Below the pieces are notes generated by a model. The model did not search any database. It was given only the letters and a program-made list of their open reading frames with translations, and was not told the DNA's origin. Positions 1 through 8,191 of a stretch of 64,000 bases of DNA are shown piece after piece. Both the position numbers and the translations under genes were made by a program. The DNA comes from Rikenellaceae bacterium (lineage in GTDB: Bacteria > Bacteroidota > Bacteroidia > Bacteroidales > Rikenellaceae): contig CABJAJ010000001.1 of assembly GCA_902363575.1 (NCBI GenBank), positions 372,001 through 436,000 of the forward strand. Reading direction: 5' to 3'. The first letter of the stretch is position 1. Each line of letters begins with the position of its first letter.

Positions 1-550
1 GTTGCTCGACAACGGCTGGGCCGCGACCGACGAGGAGGCCAACGCCAACTACGGGCCCAAAATTATCCTTGAGGTGAAGCAGGACAATACGGTTGCCACG
101 GGCGCCGTGAATCCCAGTACGTCCGAACTGGACTACTGCATGGCGGATTTCAACGGGTCGCGGCTGCATTTCCAGGGCTATACAACGACCGAAACGGGAC
201 GGGTAATCTCTTCGCCCGTCTCTTTCCCGATCGAGGTTTCCGATGATCGGAATACATTGACCATCAAGCCTTATGTCAATGATTCTTATCAGGGTTTATT
301 CACATACTTCCCCGGTGTTTACAAGGGTAACAGCCCGTGGTACGGAGGAACGGATCTGTTCCGCGGCGGCACCGAAATGGTGCTTACCCGTGTGCCGGAG
401 CCCAACGCTCCGGCGGGCGGGGTGAAGTGTCGGCCGGTCGGATCGTTCTCGCTCCCGAGCCGTGTGAGCGTCGATCTGAGCGACAGTTCGTCCGACGAAA
501 GCCCGCGTATGCGGATGATGCGGTCGTATGCTGTCCACACTAACCGATAG
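1..550 (+). CDS. C-terminal part of an unrecognised, probably secreted protein (5' end outside window)
   Basis: The frame is already open at the left edge and runs about 182 codons to a stop at 548-550, so only the C-terminal part is seen. It is rich in Thr, Ser, Gly and aromatic residues and predicted to be mostly beta-strand, as in Bacteroidota surface lipoproteins, with a late Ser/Asp-rich stretch (LSDSSSDES). I do not recognise a family. The next gene starts 4 bases after the stop and encodes a secreted peptidase lipoprotein, so the two are probably co-transcribed. The TTG near base 2 should not be taken as the true start. Confidence 0.6.
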   Translation, partial: LLDNGWAATDEEANANYGPKIILEVKQDNTVATGAVNPSTSELDYCMADFNGSRLHFQGYTTTETGRVISSPVSFPIEVSDDRNTLTIKPYVNDSYQGLFTYFPGVYKGNSPWYGGTDLFRGGTEMVLTRVPEPNAPAGGVKCRPVGSFSLPSRVSVDLSDSSSDESPRMRMMRSYAVHTNR

Positions 551-554
551 ACCG

Positions 555-2333
555 ATGAAAGCACTGATTTTAAGGTTGTTTGTCGCGTTTGTCGCGGTTG
601 CAGCCAGCGTTGCATGCGGCGACGACGACCAGGGTACCTCCCCCGTGCTGGAGGGAACCGGTATCACCTCGCCGAGCTGGAACGACGATAACCCCGCCGA
701 GGCTAAGGAAGGCATAGTGATGTTTTCGTTCTCGGCGGCCGGGGCGTGGACGGCTTCGTCCGACGCCGACTGGTGCGGCGTGCTCACCGCAAGCGGCGGC
801 GCCGGCGAATGTTCGCTGCGTTTGCGCCTGTCGGCCAATACCTCCGATACGCCCCGCACGGCGGTCCTGACGATCCGACTTGAGGGATACGAGACGCCGG
901 CAGTTTTCAGGGTCACGCAGGCGGAGGGTTACAGTCAGCAGGGCGACGGCCGTTACAGGGAGGTCAATGAGTGGATGTACGCTTACATGGAGAGCCACTA
1001 CCTGTGGAACGAGCCGCTCCCGTCGCTGCCGCTCGACTACTCGCTCGACTACCAGCAGTTTCTCACCTCGATGCTCGACGCGGTTGCCGCGCAGGACGAC
1101 GTCAATCACGAGGACGGTGTATGGTTGGGCGGTAAGCGGAAGTATTACTATACCTACGTCCAGAGCGGCGCTCCCATCGGCGCTTCCTCTCTTGCGGTGG
1201 GCCAGTCGGTCAACGGCACGGGCGTCTTTCTGATGCAGCCTGCACTGTTGCCCGACGGCGTGGTGGGTCTGGCTATCCTGGCCGTCACGCCGGGATCGCC
1301 GGCAGCCGAAGCGGGGCTCAAACGCGGCGATTTCATCTCGCACGTCAACGGCACGACGCTCACGGCCAACAACTACGAACAGTTGGGGCAGCTCGTATAT
1401 AACGGGCCTGTCCGGGTGACGCCGAACGATATGATCTGGAACGGCGATGATTACCGGATGTATCCGCGGGAGGAGGTGTCGCTCGGCGCCGGCCGTTACA
1501 CCGATCCGGCCATCTACAAACACGACGTCCTGTCGCTCGACAACGGACGCAAGGTCGGCTACCTCGTTTACATGGGATTCCATTGCGACTACGACCGGGA
1601 ACTGCTCGAAATTTTCGATCAATTCGCAGCCGCGGGTATCTCGGATCTGATTCTCGATCTGCGGTACAACAACGGCGGCGACGTGCTCGCGGCCGACGTG
1701 CTGGCCACGCTGATCGCCGGGCGGGATTACCAGGGACAGGTGTTGGCCCACTTCGTGTACAACGCTGCACGCACGGCGGCGGGCGAAAGCGACGACCTGC
1801 GCATCGGGGATCCGGTTTCCAACACCGCTCCGGGCGGTTACCAGCCGATCGGGGATGCGCTCGACCATGCCGTCGCTCTGCCGAAAGTCTATGTGATCTG
1901 CTCTTCGGTGACCGCGTCGGCCAGCGAAATGCTCGTGAACGGGCTGCGGGGTCTGGGCATCGAGGTGAGGATGCTCGGTACGACCACCAACGGCAAGAAC
2001 GTGGGCATGGAGGGCATTTCACGGAAATTCTTCTCCTACGATTTCCTCTTCTATCCCGTTACATTTTATACGGAAAATTCCCAGGGATTCAGGGATTACA
2101 GCAACGGCTTCGTGCCCGACTTCGTGCTCGACGATTCCGGGATTTTTCCGGGAGAGTTCGGTACGACGGCGGATATGCTCTGCTATGCGGCGCTCACCTG
2201 GATTTCCACGGGGTCCAAGCCGGTGATCGCGGGCTCGTCGCTTCGCCGCACCACGCTCTTGGGCGATATGGTTTCCGAACGGATGGCCCGGCGGCTGGGC
2301 GGATGCCTCGTTCATCCGGCGTCCGACCGCTGA
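555..2333 (+). CDS. S41-family (C-terminal processing) peptidase lipoprotein with BACON and PDZ domains
   Basis: A secreted serine peptidase, about 592 residues from the ATG at 555. That start is preferred over an ATG at 528 because it begins the lipoprotein signal peptide directly: MKALILRL, a hydrophobic run, then a Cys followed by GDDD. Domains in order: a BACON-like beta-sandwich (about residues 50-125, ending VFRVTQAEG), an N-terminal S41 helical segment, a PDZ domain (about 215-270, with PGSPAAEAGLKRGD), and the S41 catalytic domain. The catalytic serine is in TASASEML (about Ser457), preceded by the strand motif DLILDLRYNNGG. The acidic residues after the lipidated Cys suggest outer-membrane or surface export (family knowledge). 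BACON suggests binding to glycan or mucin; the substrate is unknown. Confidence 0.85.
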   Translation: MKALILRLFVAFVAVAASVACGDDDQGTSPVLEGTGITSPSWNDDNPAEAKEGIVMFSFSAAGAWTASSDADWCGVLTASGGAGECSLRLRLSANTSDTPRTAVLTIRLEGYETPAVFRVTQAEGYSQQGDGRYREVNEWMYAYMESHYLWNEPLPSLPLDYSLDYQQFLTSMLDAVAAQDDVNHEDGVWLGGKRKYYYTYVQSGAPIGASSLAVGQSVNGTGVFLMQPALLPDGVVGLAILAVTPGSPAAEAGLKRGDFISHVNGTTLTANNYEQLGQLVYNGPVRVTPNDMIWNGDDYRMYPREEVSLGAGRYTDPAIYKHDVLSLDNGRKVGYLVYMGFHCDYDRELLEIFDQFAAAGISDLILDLRYNNGGDVLAADVLATLIAGRDYQGQVLAHFVYNAARTAAGESDDLRIGDPVSNTAPGGYQPIGDALDHAVALPKVYVICSSVTASASEMLVNGLRGLGIEVRMLGTTTNGKNVGMEGISRKFFSYDFLFYPVTFYTENSQGFRDYSNGFVPDFVLDDSGIFPGEFGTTADMLCYAALTWISTGSKPVIAGSSLRRTTLLGDMVSERMARRLGGCLVHPASDR

Positions 2334-2346
2334 TTTTGCGTCTTAT

Positions 2347-2378
2347 CCGGGAACAGGGCCTCAGGGCGCTGTTCCCGG
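2347..2378 (+). terminator. Hairpin after the S41 peptidase gene
   Basis: A 10-base inverted repeat (CCGGGAACAG / CTGTTCCCGG) with a further GCC/GGC pairing inside lies 13 bases after the stop. There is no clear T-run, so it may be an attenuating hairpin and not a strong terminator. Confidence 0.4.
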
Positions 2379-2540
2379 TATGGACGGAACGAACGTAATT
2401 GTCGATGATGACCGGTCTTCGTTCCGGCAACTGCTCCGTCCGCTTCGGCGGGCGGGCGGCAAGCCCGGGCCGGAATGGAGAACCGGCTGCAAACCGGAAA
2501 GTCAATCGGTTCCGCGGGCGGAACCAAAACATTTCATGCC

Positions 2541-4334
2541 ATGAAAAAATACTACTTATGGATGTTAGCCGCTGTGACGGCGCTCATGTGCTGCACGGCA
2601 TGCGGAGACGACGAAGATACCCCACCGACGCCTCCCCAACCCGTTCCTTCTGTAACGCTTAGCGGCGGGACGGCGACCGACCGGACGATTACGTTTACCG
2701 TCACGCCTACGGACGCGGATCGTTGTGCCTACCGGGTGCTCCTGCAGACGGCGGCGGCTCCCGATGCGGCGACGCTGTTTGCTGAAGGCACCCCGGTGGC
2801 TGCGGACAAGCCGACGGAGGTGCCGGTCGATAACCTAACCCCGAATACCGCCTATGCGGTTTATGCCGTGGCAGCGAACGGGGAGACGATGAGCGAGGTG
2901 AAAAAACTGCTGCTCACCACGACGTTGCCCGACGAGCCGCCCGTTCGCGTCGTCGAGTTGGAAAATACGCTTCTTGCTTACTATTACAGCGAGGACGACT
3001 ATGAGAACACCGGGAATTTCTATTTCAATCTGGCGCGCGGCGAGGTGGATGAAAACGGCTTCCCGGCCAATGGCAGCGACAATTACGTGCTGATGGTGGA
3101 CCTGTACAGCGAACTGCCCGCCGACATCCTGAATCCGGTACTTCCCGACGGAACCTACGTGTACTCGAATGTGGATAAGACGCGGGGGACGTTCTTCGTG
3201 AACGAAGCGATGGGGCGCGGAGGGCCGACCTTCTGTGCGATCGAGAATTATGAGGCGCTCAAATTCATCGACGGATCGATCGTCTTCGCCCATTCGGGGA
3301 ATATTTACACGATGACCGCCGATTTCACCACGACCGAGGACGAAAAGATCCGTTTCACCTACGAAGGCGAGATGCCGTTCGTGAACAAGGATATTCCGCA
3401 GGGTCTCGACGTGACCTGCACGGAGGCCGAGGCCGTATGGCAGGGCGATCTGTACGGCATGGGCACCAGCGTGTGGTCCATGCAGATACGGGATGTGTCG
3501 CTTACGGAAAGCGGCACTCCGTCCGGCTCCGGCACGCTGATCGACCTAGTTTTCTTCGGCGAGCCGTTCGATTCCTTTGAGCAGGCGGCCCTGACCGAAG
3601 GGGAATATACGTTCAACAACACCTTCGCGATCAAGACCCTGATGCGCGGCGGCAAGGACGGGAACAATCAACCCATCGGGTCGATCGCGACCAAATGGAA
3701 TGTCGGACGACCCGAGCGCAACTACCTCAGCGACGGTACGATGACCGTTTCCCGGTCGGGTGACAACTATACCATTACGCTCGATGCGGTTTCCGACGTG
3801 GATTTGCCGGTCAAAGCGACCTATACGGGCACGATCCCGATGACCTCGCAGGTGACGCCTCCCGATCCGGGGGATTATTTCTCGACCCTGACTCACGATG
3901 TGACGATACGTCCCGAGGATATTACCTATGCCGATTTCTACGATCAGGAAGAGTGGTATGAAGGGTCGAACCTTTTCCAGATCGTACTTTCGACCGACGA
4001 TTTGTCGCTCGAGCTCGATTTTTATACCGGTTTGGATGTGGAGGGGGCAGTGCCTTCGGGTACCTTCACGGTCGAGAGCAGTTCCGACCCGACCACCTAT
4101 ACGCCCGATCCGGTTTCGATCCAGCCCGGATGGAGCGATGGCGATGGCTACAATGAAGGTACGATCCTCGAAATATATGACGTAGCGTTGGGATTCGTCA
4201 AATCGGGGACGGTCACGGTGAACCATAAGGGAGGATACGAGTACGACATCACCTGGGATCTGGTCGATGACAGTCCGAGCGGGCACCGCATCACGGGAAG
4301 TTACAGCGGAACTTTGGTGAATCCTTATGAATAA
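2541..4334 (+). CDS. Lipoprotein with an N-terminal fibronectin type III-like domain, function unknown
   Basis: About 597 residues from the ATG at 2541. This start, not the ATG at 2475, places MKKYYLWML, a hydrophobic core and a lipobox Cys followed by GDDED at the N terminus, typical of Bacteroidota surface lipoproteins. Residues about 40-125 look like a fibronectin type III fold (NLTPNTAYAVYAVAANG, ending in a TTTLP linker). The remainder appears to contain repeated beta-rich units: EDDYENTGNFYFNL, DDLSLELDFYTGLD and SGTVTVNHKGG-like strands, each followed by a Gly-Thr 'SGTL/TYTGTI' element. I recognise no enzyme motif; a binding or adhesive role is only a guess. A strong terminator follows the stop. 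Confidence 0.7.
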   Translation: MKKYYLWMLAAVTALMCCTACGDDEDTPPTPPQPVPSVTLSGGTATDRTITFTVTPTDADRCAYRVLLQTAAAPDAATLFAEGTPVAADKPTEVPVDNLTPNTAYAVYAVAANGETMSEVKKLLLTTTLPDEPPVRVVELENTLLAYYYSEDDYENTGNFYFNLARGEVDENGFPANGSDNYVLMVDLYSELPADILNPVLPDGTYVYSNVDKTRGTFFVNEAMGRGGPTFCAIENYEALKFIDGSIVFAHSGNIYTMTADFTTTEDEKIRFTYEGEMPFVNKDIPQGLDVTCTEAEAVWQGDLYGMGTSVWSMQIRDVSLTESGTPSGSGTLIDLVFFGEPFDSFEQAALTEGEYTFNNTFAIKTLMRGGKDGNNQPIGSIATKWNVGRPERNYLSDGTMTVSRSGDNYTITLDAVSDVDLPVKATYTGTIPMTSQVTPPDPGDYFSTLTHDVTIRPEDITYADFYDQEEWYEGSNLFQIVLSTDDLSLELDFYTGLDVEGAVPSGTFTVESSSDPTTYTPDPVSIQPGWSDGDGYNEGTILEIYDVALGFVKSGTVTVNHKGGYEYDITWDLVDDSPSGHRITGSYSGTLVNPYE

Positions 4335-4352
4335 GCTGGTGCAAATGTAAGG

Positions 4353-4385
4353 ACGCCTGCGGATTTGTTTCCGCAGGCGTTTTTG
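4353..4385. terminator. Rho-independent terminator between convergent genes
   Basis: An 11-base perfect stem (ACGCCTGCGGA / TCCGCAGGCGT) with loop TTTGTT is followed by a run of T. It serves the lipoprotein gene on the left and could also stop transcripts of the radical SAM gene arriving from the right. Confidence 0.85.
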
Positions 4386-4517
4386 TATCCGTCTGATTCG
4401 GTTTGTGTTCGGGCGCCGTTTGCGCCGTCCGCGTGTTCGCGGCGGAATCGGTGGAAACGGAGGCCGGACGGGAGCGGAAGGTGGATCGGCCGCTAAACGG
4501 GGAGCCGCAAGGATCGC

Positions 4518-5594
4518 CTATCGTGTCAGGCGTTTGTAATGACAAAGCAGCAGGCGTCCGTCGCCGTCGTGCAGGTGCATGCCCCCGCCCAGGCAGTAGC
4601 GGAACATCGCGCAGTCGGCGCAGTCGTCCCGGCGGGCCCATTCCCGCTTGCGGAACGGGACGAAGCGGTTTTGCCACACCTCCCAGAAGTCGTCGCGGTA
4701 GATGTTGCCCTGATTATAATCCGCACGGATCGAGGTGCAGCCCGAGATGGCGCCGTCCACGCGGATCGAAGCCACGGAGACGCCGGCGTTGCATTGGTAG
4801 AAATTGTCCCGCACCTCCGTCTCGTAACCGCCGAGAAAGCCCTCGCAGCCGTAGCTGGCGCGGATACGCCCCTCCATGCGGGTGTCGCGGATAAATTCCA
4901 TCAGCCGGGTAAACTGCTCGTCGTCGAGCTGTAACGAGGGATCCTGCGCCGCGCGGCCGAGCGGGAAGATGGTGAAAAGGCGCCACGAACGTACCCCCTC
5001 GGCGATCAGCATTTCCCGGAACTCGGGCAGCCGCCCGAGCGAGCGGGCCGTCACGCAGGTCACCACGTCCGATGCGATCGAGGGTTCGTGTGCCGTGAGG
5101 CGCACGGCCCGCAAGGCTGCGTCGTAACTCTTTTCGCTGCCGCGCAGGTAGTTGTGGTCCTCGCGGAAGCCGTCGAGACTGACGGTGATGGAGTGGAGTC
5201 CGGCCCGCAGCAGGCGGTCGAAGCGCTTTTCGTCGAGTGCAAGGCCGTTGGTTACCATGCCCCACGGATACTCGCGGCGGTAGAGCTCCAACCCGATCCG
5301 GTCCAGGTCGGGGCGCACGAGCACCTCGCCTCCCGACAGGATCACCAGCACCCGGTGGGTATCGACGTGGGGCGTGATCTGCGTGTCGAGCGTGCGGAAG
5401 AAGTCCGAGGCGGGCATGTCGGGCTGCACGGAGGAGCTCAGGCAATCGCTGCCGCAGTGACGGCAGTGCAGGTTGCAGCGCAACGTACACTCCCAGAAGA
5501 GGGTATGCAGCTCGTGGTGTGCGATGCGCTCGGCCTGAAGGCGGCGGAACAGTTCCAGCCCCGCCCGCTTGCGCAGGGTCAGGCGTCTGCTCAT
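4518..5594 (-). CDS. Radical SAM/SPASM enzyme of an rSAM/lipoprotein system
   Basis: A 358-residue radical SAM protein. The CxxxCxxC cluster motif is at C40-NLH-C44-RH-C47, with extra cysteines at 36 and 51. SAM-barrel features include ILSGGEVLVRPD, VTNGLALD and TVSLDGFREDHN. The C-terminal third is a SPASM-type auxiliary Fe-S domain with cysteines in YQCNAG, SGCTSI, DDCADC, YCLGGG and the last LLCHY. SPASM proteins usually modify peptides or proteins post-translationally (family knowledge). Its ATG overlaps the stop of the upstream small lipoprotein (ATGA at 5591-5594), implying translational coupling. From memory this matches the Bacteroidota family named 'radical SAM enzyme, rSAM/lipoprotein system' (TIGR04133-like), whose reaction is unknown to me. 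An anaerobic sulfatase-maturase or PqqE-like role is less likely, because no sulfatase is adjacent. Confidence 0.88.
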   Translation of the reverse strand: MSRRLTLRKRAGLELFRRLQAERIAHHELHTLFWECTLRCNLHCRHCGSDCLSSSVQPDMPASDFFRTLDTQITPHVDTHRVLVILSGGEVLVRPDLDRIGLELYRREYPWGMVTNGLALDEKRFDRLLRAGLHSITVSLDGFREDHNYLRGSEKSYDAALRAVRLTAHEPSIASDVVTCVTARSLGRLPEFREMLIAEGVRSWRLFTIFPLGRAAQDPSLQLDDEQFTRLMEFIRDTRMEGRIRASYGCEGFLGGYETEVRDNFYQCNAGVSVASIRVDGAISGCTSIRADYNQGNIYRDDFWEVWQNRFVPFRKREWARRDDCADCAMFRYCLGGGMHLHDGDGRLLLCHYKRLTR

Positions 5595-6013
5595 GGCTCC
5601 GTTTCGGGATCGAGCTGCACGTCCACCTCCTTGAAGAAGGCGCCGTCATACCATCTGCCGTCGCCCGGTTCGATGCAGTCCTCCCCGGTGAAGGTCACCA
5701 CCACCGTGCGTTCGGCGAAACTTCCTCCGTTGTCGGGGCCGTCCGTGTCGGTGAAGCGAATCCGCATGTCGCCCGGAAATGCCGTGCCTTTGAGCCGGTA
5801 ATCTCCGGTTGCCGAGGAGTAAGCGACGGGGAGTTCGTCGGTGGTGATTTCAATGGCGCGGATCGGATTGCCGTCCGGGTCCGTTACGCGGCCCTTGATC
5901 TCGTAATCGGCGTGCGGGCAACCGTATTCCACCGGAATGAGCTTGTCGTTGCTGCTGCACCCCGCGGCCATGCCGAGCAGCGAGAGAAGCAGCCAAATCA
6001 ATCGGTTTTTCAT
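5591..6013 (-). CDS. Small lipoprotein, candidate partner or substrate of the adjacent radical SAM enzyme (copy 1)
   Basis: 140 residues. A signal peptide (MKNRLIWLLLSLLG) leads to lipobox Cys19. The mature part is a small beta-sandwich resembling a carboxypeptidase regulatory-like domain: YEIKGRVTDPDGNP near residues 37-50, then FTDTDGPDNGG and FAERTVVVTF. It shares YGxPxAD, EIKGxVTDPxGNP, FTDTDGPxNGGxFAER and PGxGxWYxG with the next gene upstream, so the two are paralogues. Besides Cys19 it carries Cys32 (in YGCP) and Cys113 (in GEDCIEP), both absent from its paralogue. It is coupled to the radical SAM gene by a 4-base overlap. From memory it fits the 'putative lipoprotein, rSAM/lipoprotein system' family (TIGR04134-like). 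Its role as a modification substrate is inference. Confidence 0.82.
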   Translation of the reverse strand: MKNRLIWLLLSLLGMAAGCSSNDKLIPVEYGCPHADYEIKGRVTDPDGNPIRAIEITTDELPVAYSSATGDYRLKGTAFPGDMRIRFTDTDGPDNGGSFAERTVVVTFTGEDCIEPGDGRWYDGAFFKEVDVQLDPETEP

Positions 6014-6117
6014 AACAGAGCGTTTTATAAGAGAGTTGTCCGTTGGGCCGGTTCGGGTGTCCGATTCCGCGGACGCCTCGTCCGGCCGGATGAAGCATGG
6101 TGCGGTTCTCGGCCGGG

Positions 6118-6543
6118 TCAGTCGTCCTCCTTCGGGGTGAGCGTCACATCGATGGTTTTGGAGTAAACACCTTCATACCATCCCGATCCGGGTGAGATCA
6201 GGTCGGCATTCTTGAAGGTCACTTCCACAATGCGTTCGGCGAAATCGCCTCCGTTCAGCGGCCCGTCCGTATCGGTGAAACTAAATGTATAAGTCCCCCT
6301 GGAGTAGCCGCCTTTCCATTCGGTCGTATAGAACCCTTTGCTGTCCGAGCGGGTTTCGTTGAAGTTTCCGTAAGCTCCCGTCTCTGCGACCCGAATGTTC
6401 GGGACGGGATTGCCCTGGGGGTCGGTCACGTTGCCCTTGATTTCAAAGTCGGCCGTCGGCGAGCCGTATTCGTCCAGGGATTCGCCGCCACAGGCTCCCA
6501 TGCCCAGCAGGGCGAGCAGCAGCAGGATAAGTCGGCTTTTCAT
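6118..6543 (-). CDS. Small lipoprotein, candidate partner or substrate of the radical SAM enzyme (copy 2)
   Basis: 141 residues, first gene of the three-gene minus-strand unit. The signal peptide MKSRLILLLLALLGMGAC ends at lipobox Cys18, the only cysteine in the protein. The mature part shows EYGSPTADFEIKGNVTDP, a short divergent central region with GFYTTEWKGGY, then FTDTDGPLNGGDFAER and SGWYEGVYSK, ending in acidic KEDD. The fold is likely the same regulatory-like beta-sandwich as its neighbour, 104 bases downstream. A consensus promoter lies about 45 bases upstream of its start. Because the YGxP and FTDTDGP blocks are shared between copies while the extra cysteines are not, those blocks are the better candidates for enzyme recognition or modification. 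Confidence 0.82.
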   Translation of the reverse strand: MKSRLILLLLALLGMGACGGESLDEYGSPTADFEIKGNVTDPQGNPVPNIRVAETGAYGNFNETRSDSKGFYTTEWKGGYSRGTYTFSFTDTDGPLNGGDFAERIVEVTFKNADLISPGSGWYEGVYSKTIDVTLTPKEDD

Positions 6544-6586
6544 AACGGGATGATTTGGTTTGGGTTAAATACGGTGGTTTGTTTTT

Positions 6587-6594
6587 CAAAGATA
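6587..6594 (-). promoter_or_regulatory. -7 element of the rSAM/lipoprotein operon promoter
   Basis: Read on the minus strand this is TATCTTTG, matching the Bacteroidota TAnnTTTG element. A TTG lies exactly 20 bases upstream (plus-strand CAA at 6615-6617). It drives copy 2, copy 1 and the radical SAM gene. Confidence 0.75.
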
Positions 6595-6622
6595 AGTTGA
6601 ATAATTTGAAAATCCAAATTGT

Positions 6623-6630
6623 TATCTTTG
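6623..6630 (+). promoter_or_regulatory. -7 element of the ispG promoter
   Basis: TATCTTTG (TAnnTTTG consensus) lies 19 bases before the ispG ATG. It is only 28 bases from the oppositely oriented -7 element at 6587-6594, so the two divergent promoters overlap in their upstream parts. Confidence 0.75.
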
Positions 6631-6649
6631 AGGCATAAAACTTTCGGAT

Positions 6650-8191
6650 ATGGAACTTTCGCAATACATCCGCCGCAAGACCCGCGAGGTACCTGTCGGG
6701 CCTGTGGTGATCGGCGGCGGCCGGCCGGTAGCGGTGCAGTCGATGACCAACACGGATACCAATGATACCGCGGCGAGCGTGGCGCAGATCGAGCGGATCG
6801 CCGATGCGGGCTGCTCCGTGGTGCGCCTGACCACGCAGGGACGACGCGAGGCCGAGAACCTCGGGCCTATCGTCGCCCGTCTGCGGGCCGACGGTTACGA
6901 CACGGCCGTAGTCGCCGACGTCCATTTTCTCCCCGACGTGGCTCTGACGGCGGCGTCCTATGCGGACAAGGTGCGCATCAATCCGGGCAACTATGCCGAC
7001 CGGGACGGCGCGTTCGAGAAGCTGATCGCCCGCTGCCGCGAGCGGGGGGTGGCCCTGCGCATCGGGGTGAACCACGGCTCGCTCGCCCGCCGCATCGTGG
7101 ACGAATGGGGCGATACGCCGCGCGGCATGGTGGTGTCGGCGATGGAGTTCCTGCGCCGCTGCCGGGAGCTGGACTTCGACCGGGTGGTGGTCTCGATGAA
7201 GTCGAGCAACACGCGGGTGATAGTGGCGGCCTACCGGCTGCTGGCCGACGAGATGGCCCGCGAGGGGATGGACTATCCCCTGCATCTGGGCGTTACCGAG
7301 GCGGGAAGCGGACTGGAGGGGCGCATCAAGAGCGCCGTGGGAATCGGGGCGCTGCTCGCCGACGGCATCGGCGACACGATCCGCGTTTCGCTGACCGAAG
7401 CCCCCGAGCGCGAGATCCCCGTCGCGCGGCTGCTGGCGGACCATTTCGCCGAGCGTCCGGGCCGGTTCCCCGTCCGCCATCCCGAGCGGTTCTCTCCCTA
7501 TGAATTCCGCCGTCGCAGCGCCGTTCAGGTGCCGCTGACGCGCAGCGAGCTTCCGGCCGATATGCCCGTGCTGGAGGCCTGTTCAAAAAATCCGACCGCC
7601 GAGCTGCGGGCCGCGCTGCTCGACCTGGAGCCGGGCTGTCCGGCCGCCGTGAGCTGCCGCTACTGCGAATCCTCGCTCGAGACGCTGGCGGTAAAGGCGG
7701 CGGCCGACCTCGGGCCGCTGTTCCTGGACGGGCTGGCTGACGGCATCCGTATCGTCGCTCCTCAGTTCGGGGAGAGGGAGCTGGAGGAGGTGGAGCGGAT
7801 GATCCTGCAGGCGGCACGCGTGCGTTTCAGCCGCACCGAATACATCGCCTGTCCCGGCTGCGGCCGTACGCTTTACGACCTGGAGGGGACGCTCGCCCGC
7901 ATCAAGGAACGCACGGGGCATCTGAAAAACCTGCGTATCGGGGTGATGGGCTGCATCGTCAACGGCCCCGGAGAGATGGCCGACGCCGATTACGGCTACG
8001 TGGGGGCGGCTCCCGGGCGCATCACCCTCTATAAGGGGCGCACGGTCGTCGAACGCAACATTCCGCAACACGAGGCGATCGACCGGCTCGAGGCCCTGAT
8101 CCGGGCGAACGACGACTGGACGGATGTCCCGGCCCGTGCGGAAAGTCCCGACGACGGGACGGCCGCAGAACCCCAAAACTCCGCGCAATGA
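6650..8191 (+). CDS. ispG: (E)-4-hydroxy-3-methylbut-2-enyl-diphosphate synthase (IspG/GcpE), insert-containing type
   Basis: Penultimate enzyme of the MEP isoprenoid pathway: an Fe-S enzyme that reductively converts methylerythritol cyclodiphosphate to HMBPP. The N-terminal TIM barrel shows VQSMTNTDTNDTAASVAQI, VADVHFLP, VRINPGNYADRD and LHLGVTEAG. The C-terminal [4Fe-4S] domain has ACPGCGRT (two ligand Cys), then VMGCIVNGPGEMADADYGYVG with the third Cys and conserved Glu. At 513 residues it is longer than the ~370-residue two-domain enzymes. The extra ~100-130 residues sit between the domains, as in the insert-containing forms of Bacteroidota and plants, though shorter than the ~600-residue forms I recall. 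The stop overlaps the next gene's ATG (ATGA). Confidence 0.95.
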   Translation: MELSQYIRRKTREVPVGPVVIGGGRPVAVQSMTNTDTNDTAASVAQIERIADAGCSVVRLTTQGRREAENLGPIVARLRADGYDTAVVADVHFLPDVALTAASYADKVRINPGNYADRDGAFEKLIARCRERGVALRIGVNHGSLARRIVDEWGDTPRGMVVSAMEFLRRCRELDFDRVVVSMKSSNTRVIVAAYRLLADEMAREGMDYPLHLGVTEAGSGLEGRIKSAVGIGALLADGIGDTIRVSLTEAPEREIPVARLLADHFAERPGRFPVRHPERFSPYEFRRRSAVQVPLTRSELPADMPVLEACSKNPTAELRAALLDLEPGCPAAVSCRYCESSLETLAVKAAADLGPLFLDGLADGIRIVAPQFGERELEEVERMILQAARVRFSRTEYIACPGCGRTLYDLEGTLARIKERTGHLKNLRIGVMGCIVNGPGEMADADYGYVGAAPGRITLYKGRTVVERNIPQHEAIDRLEALIRANDDWTDVPARAESPDDGTAAEPQNSAQ

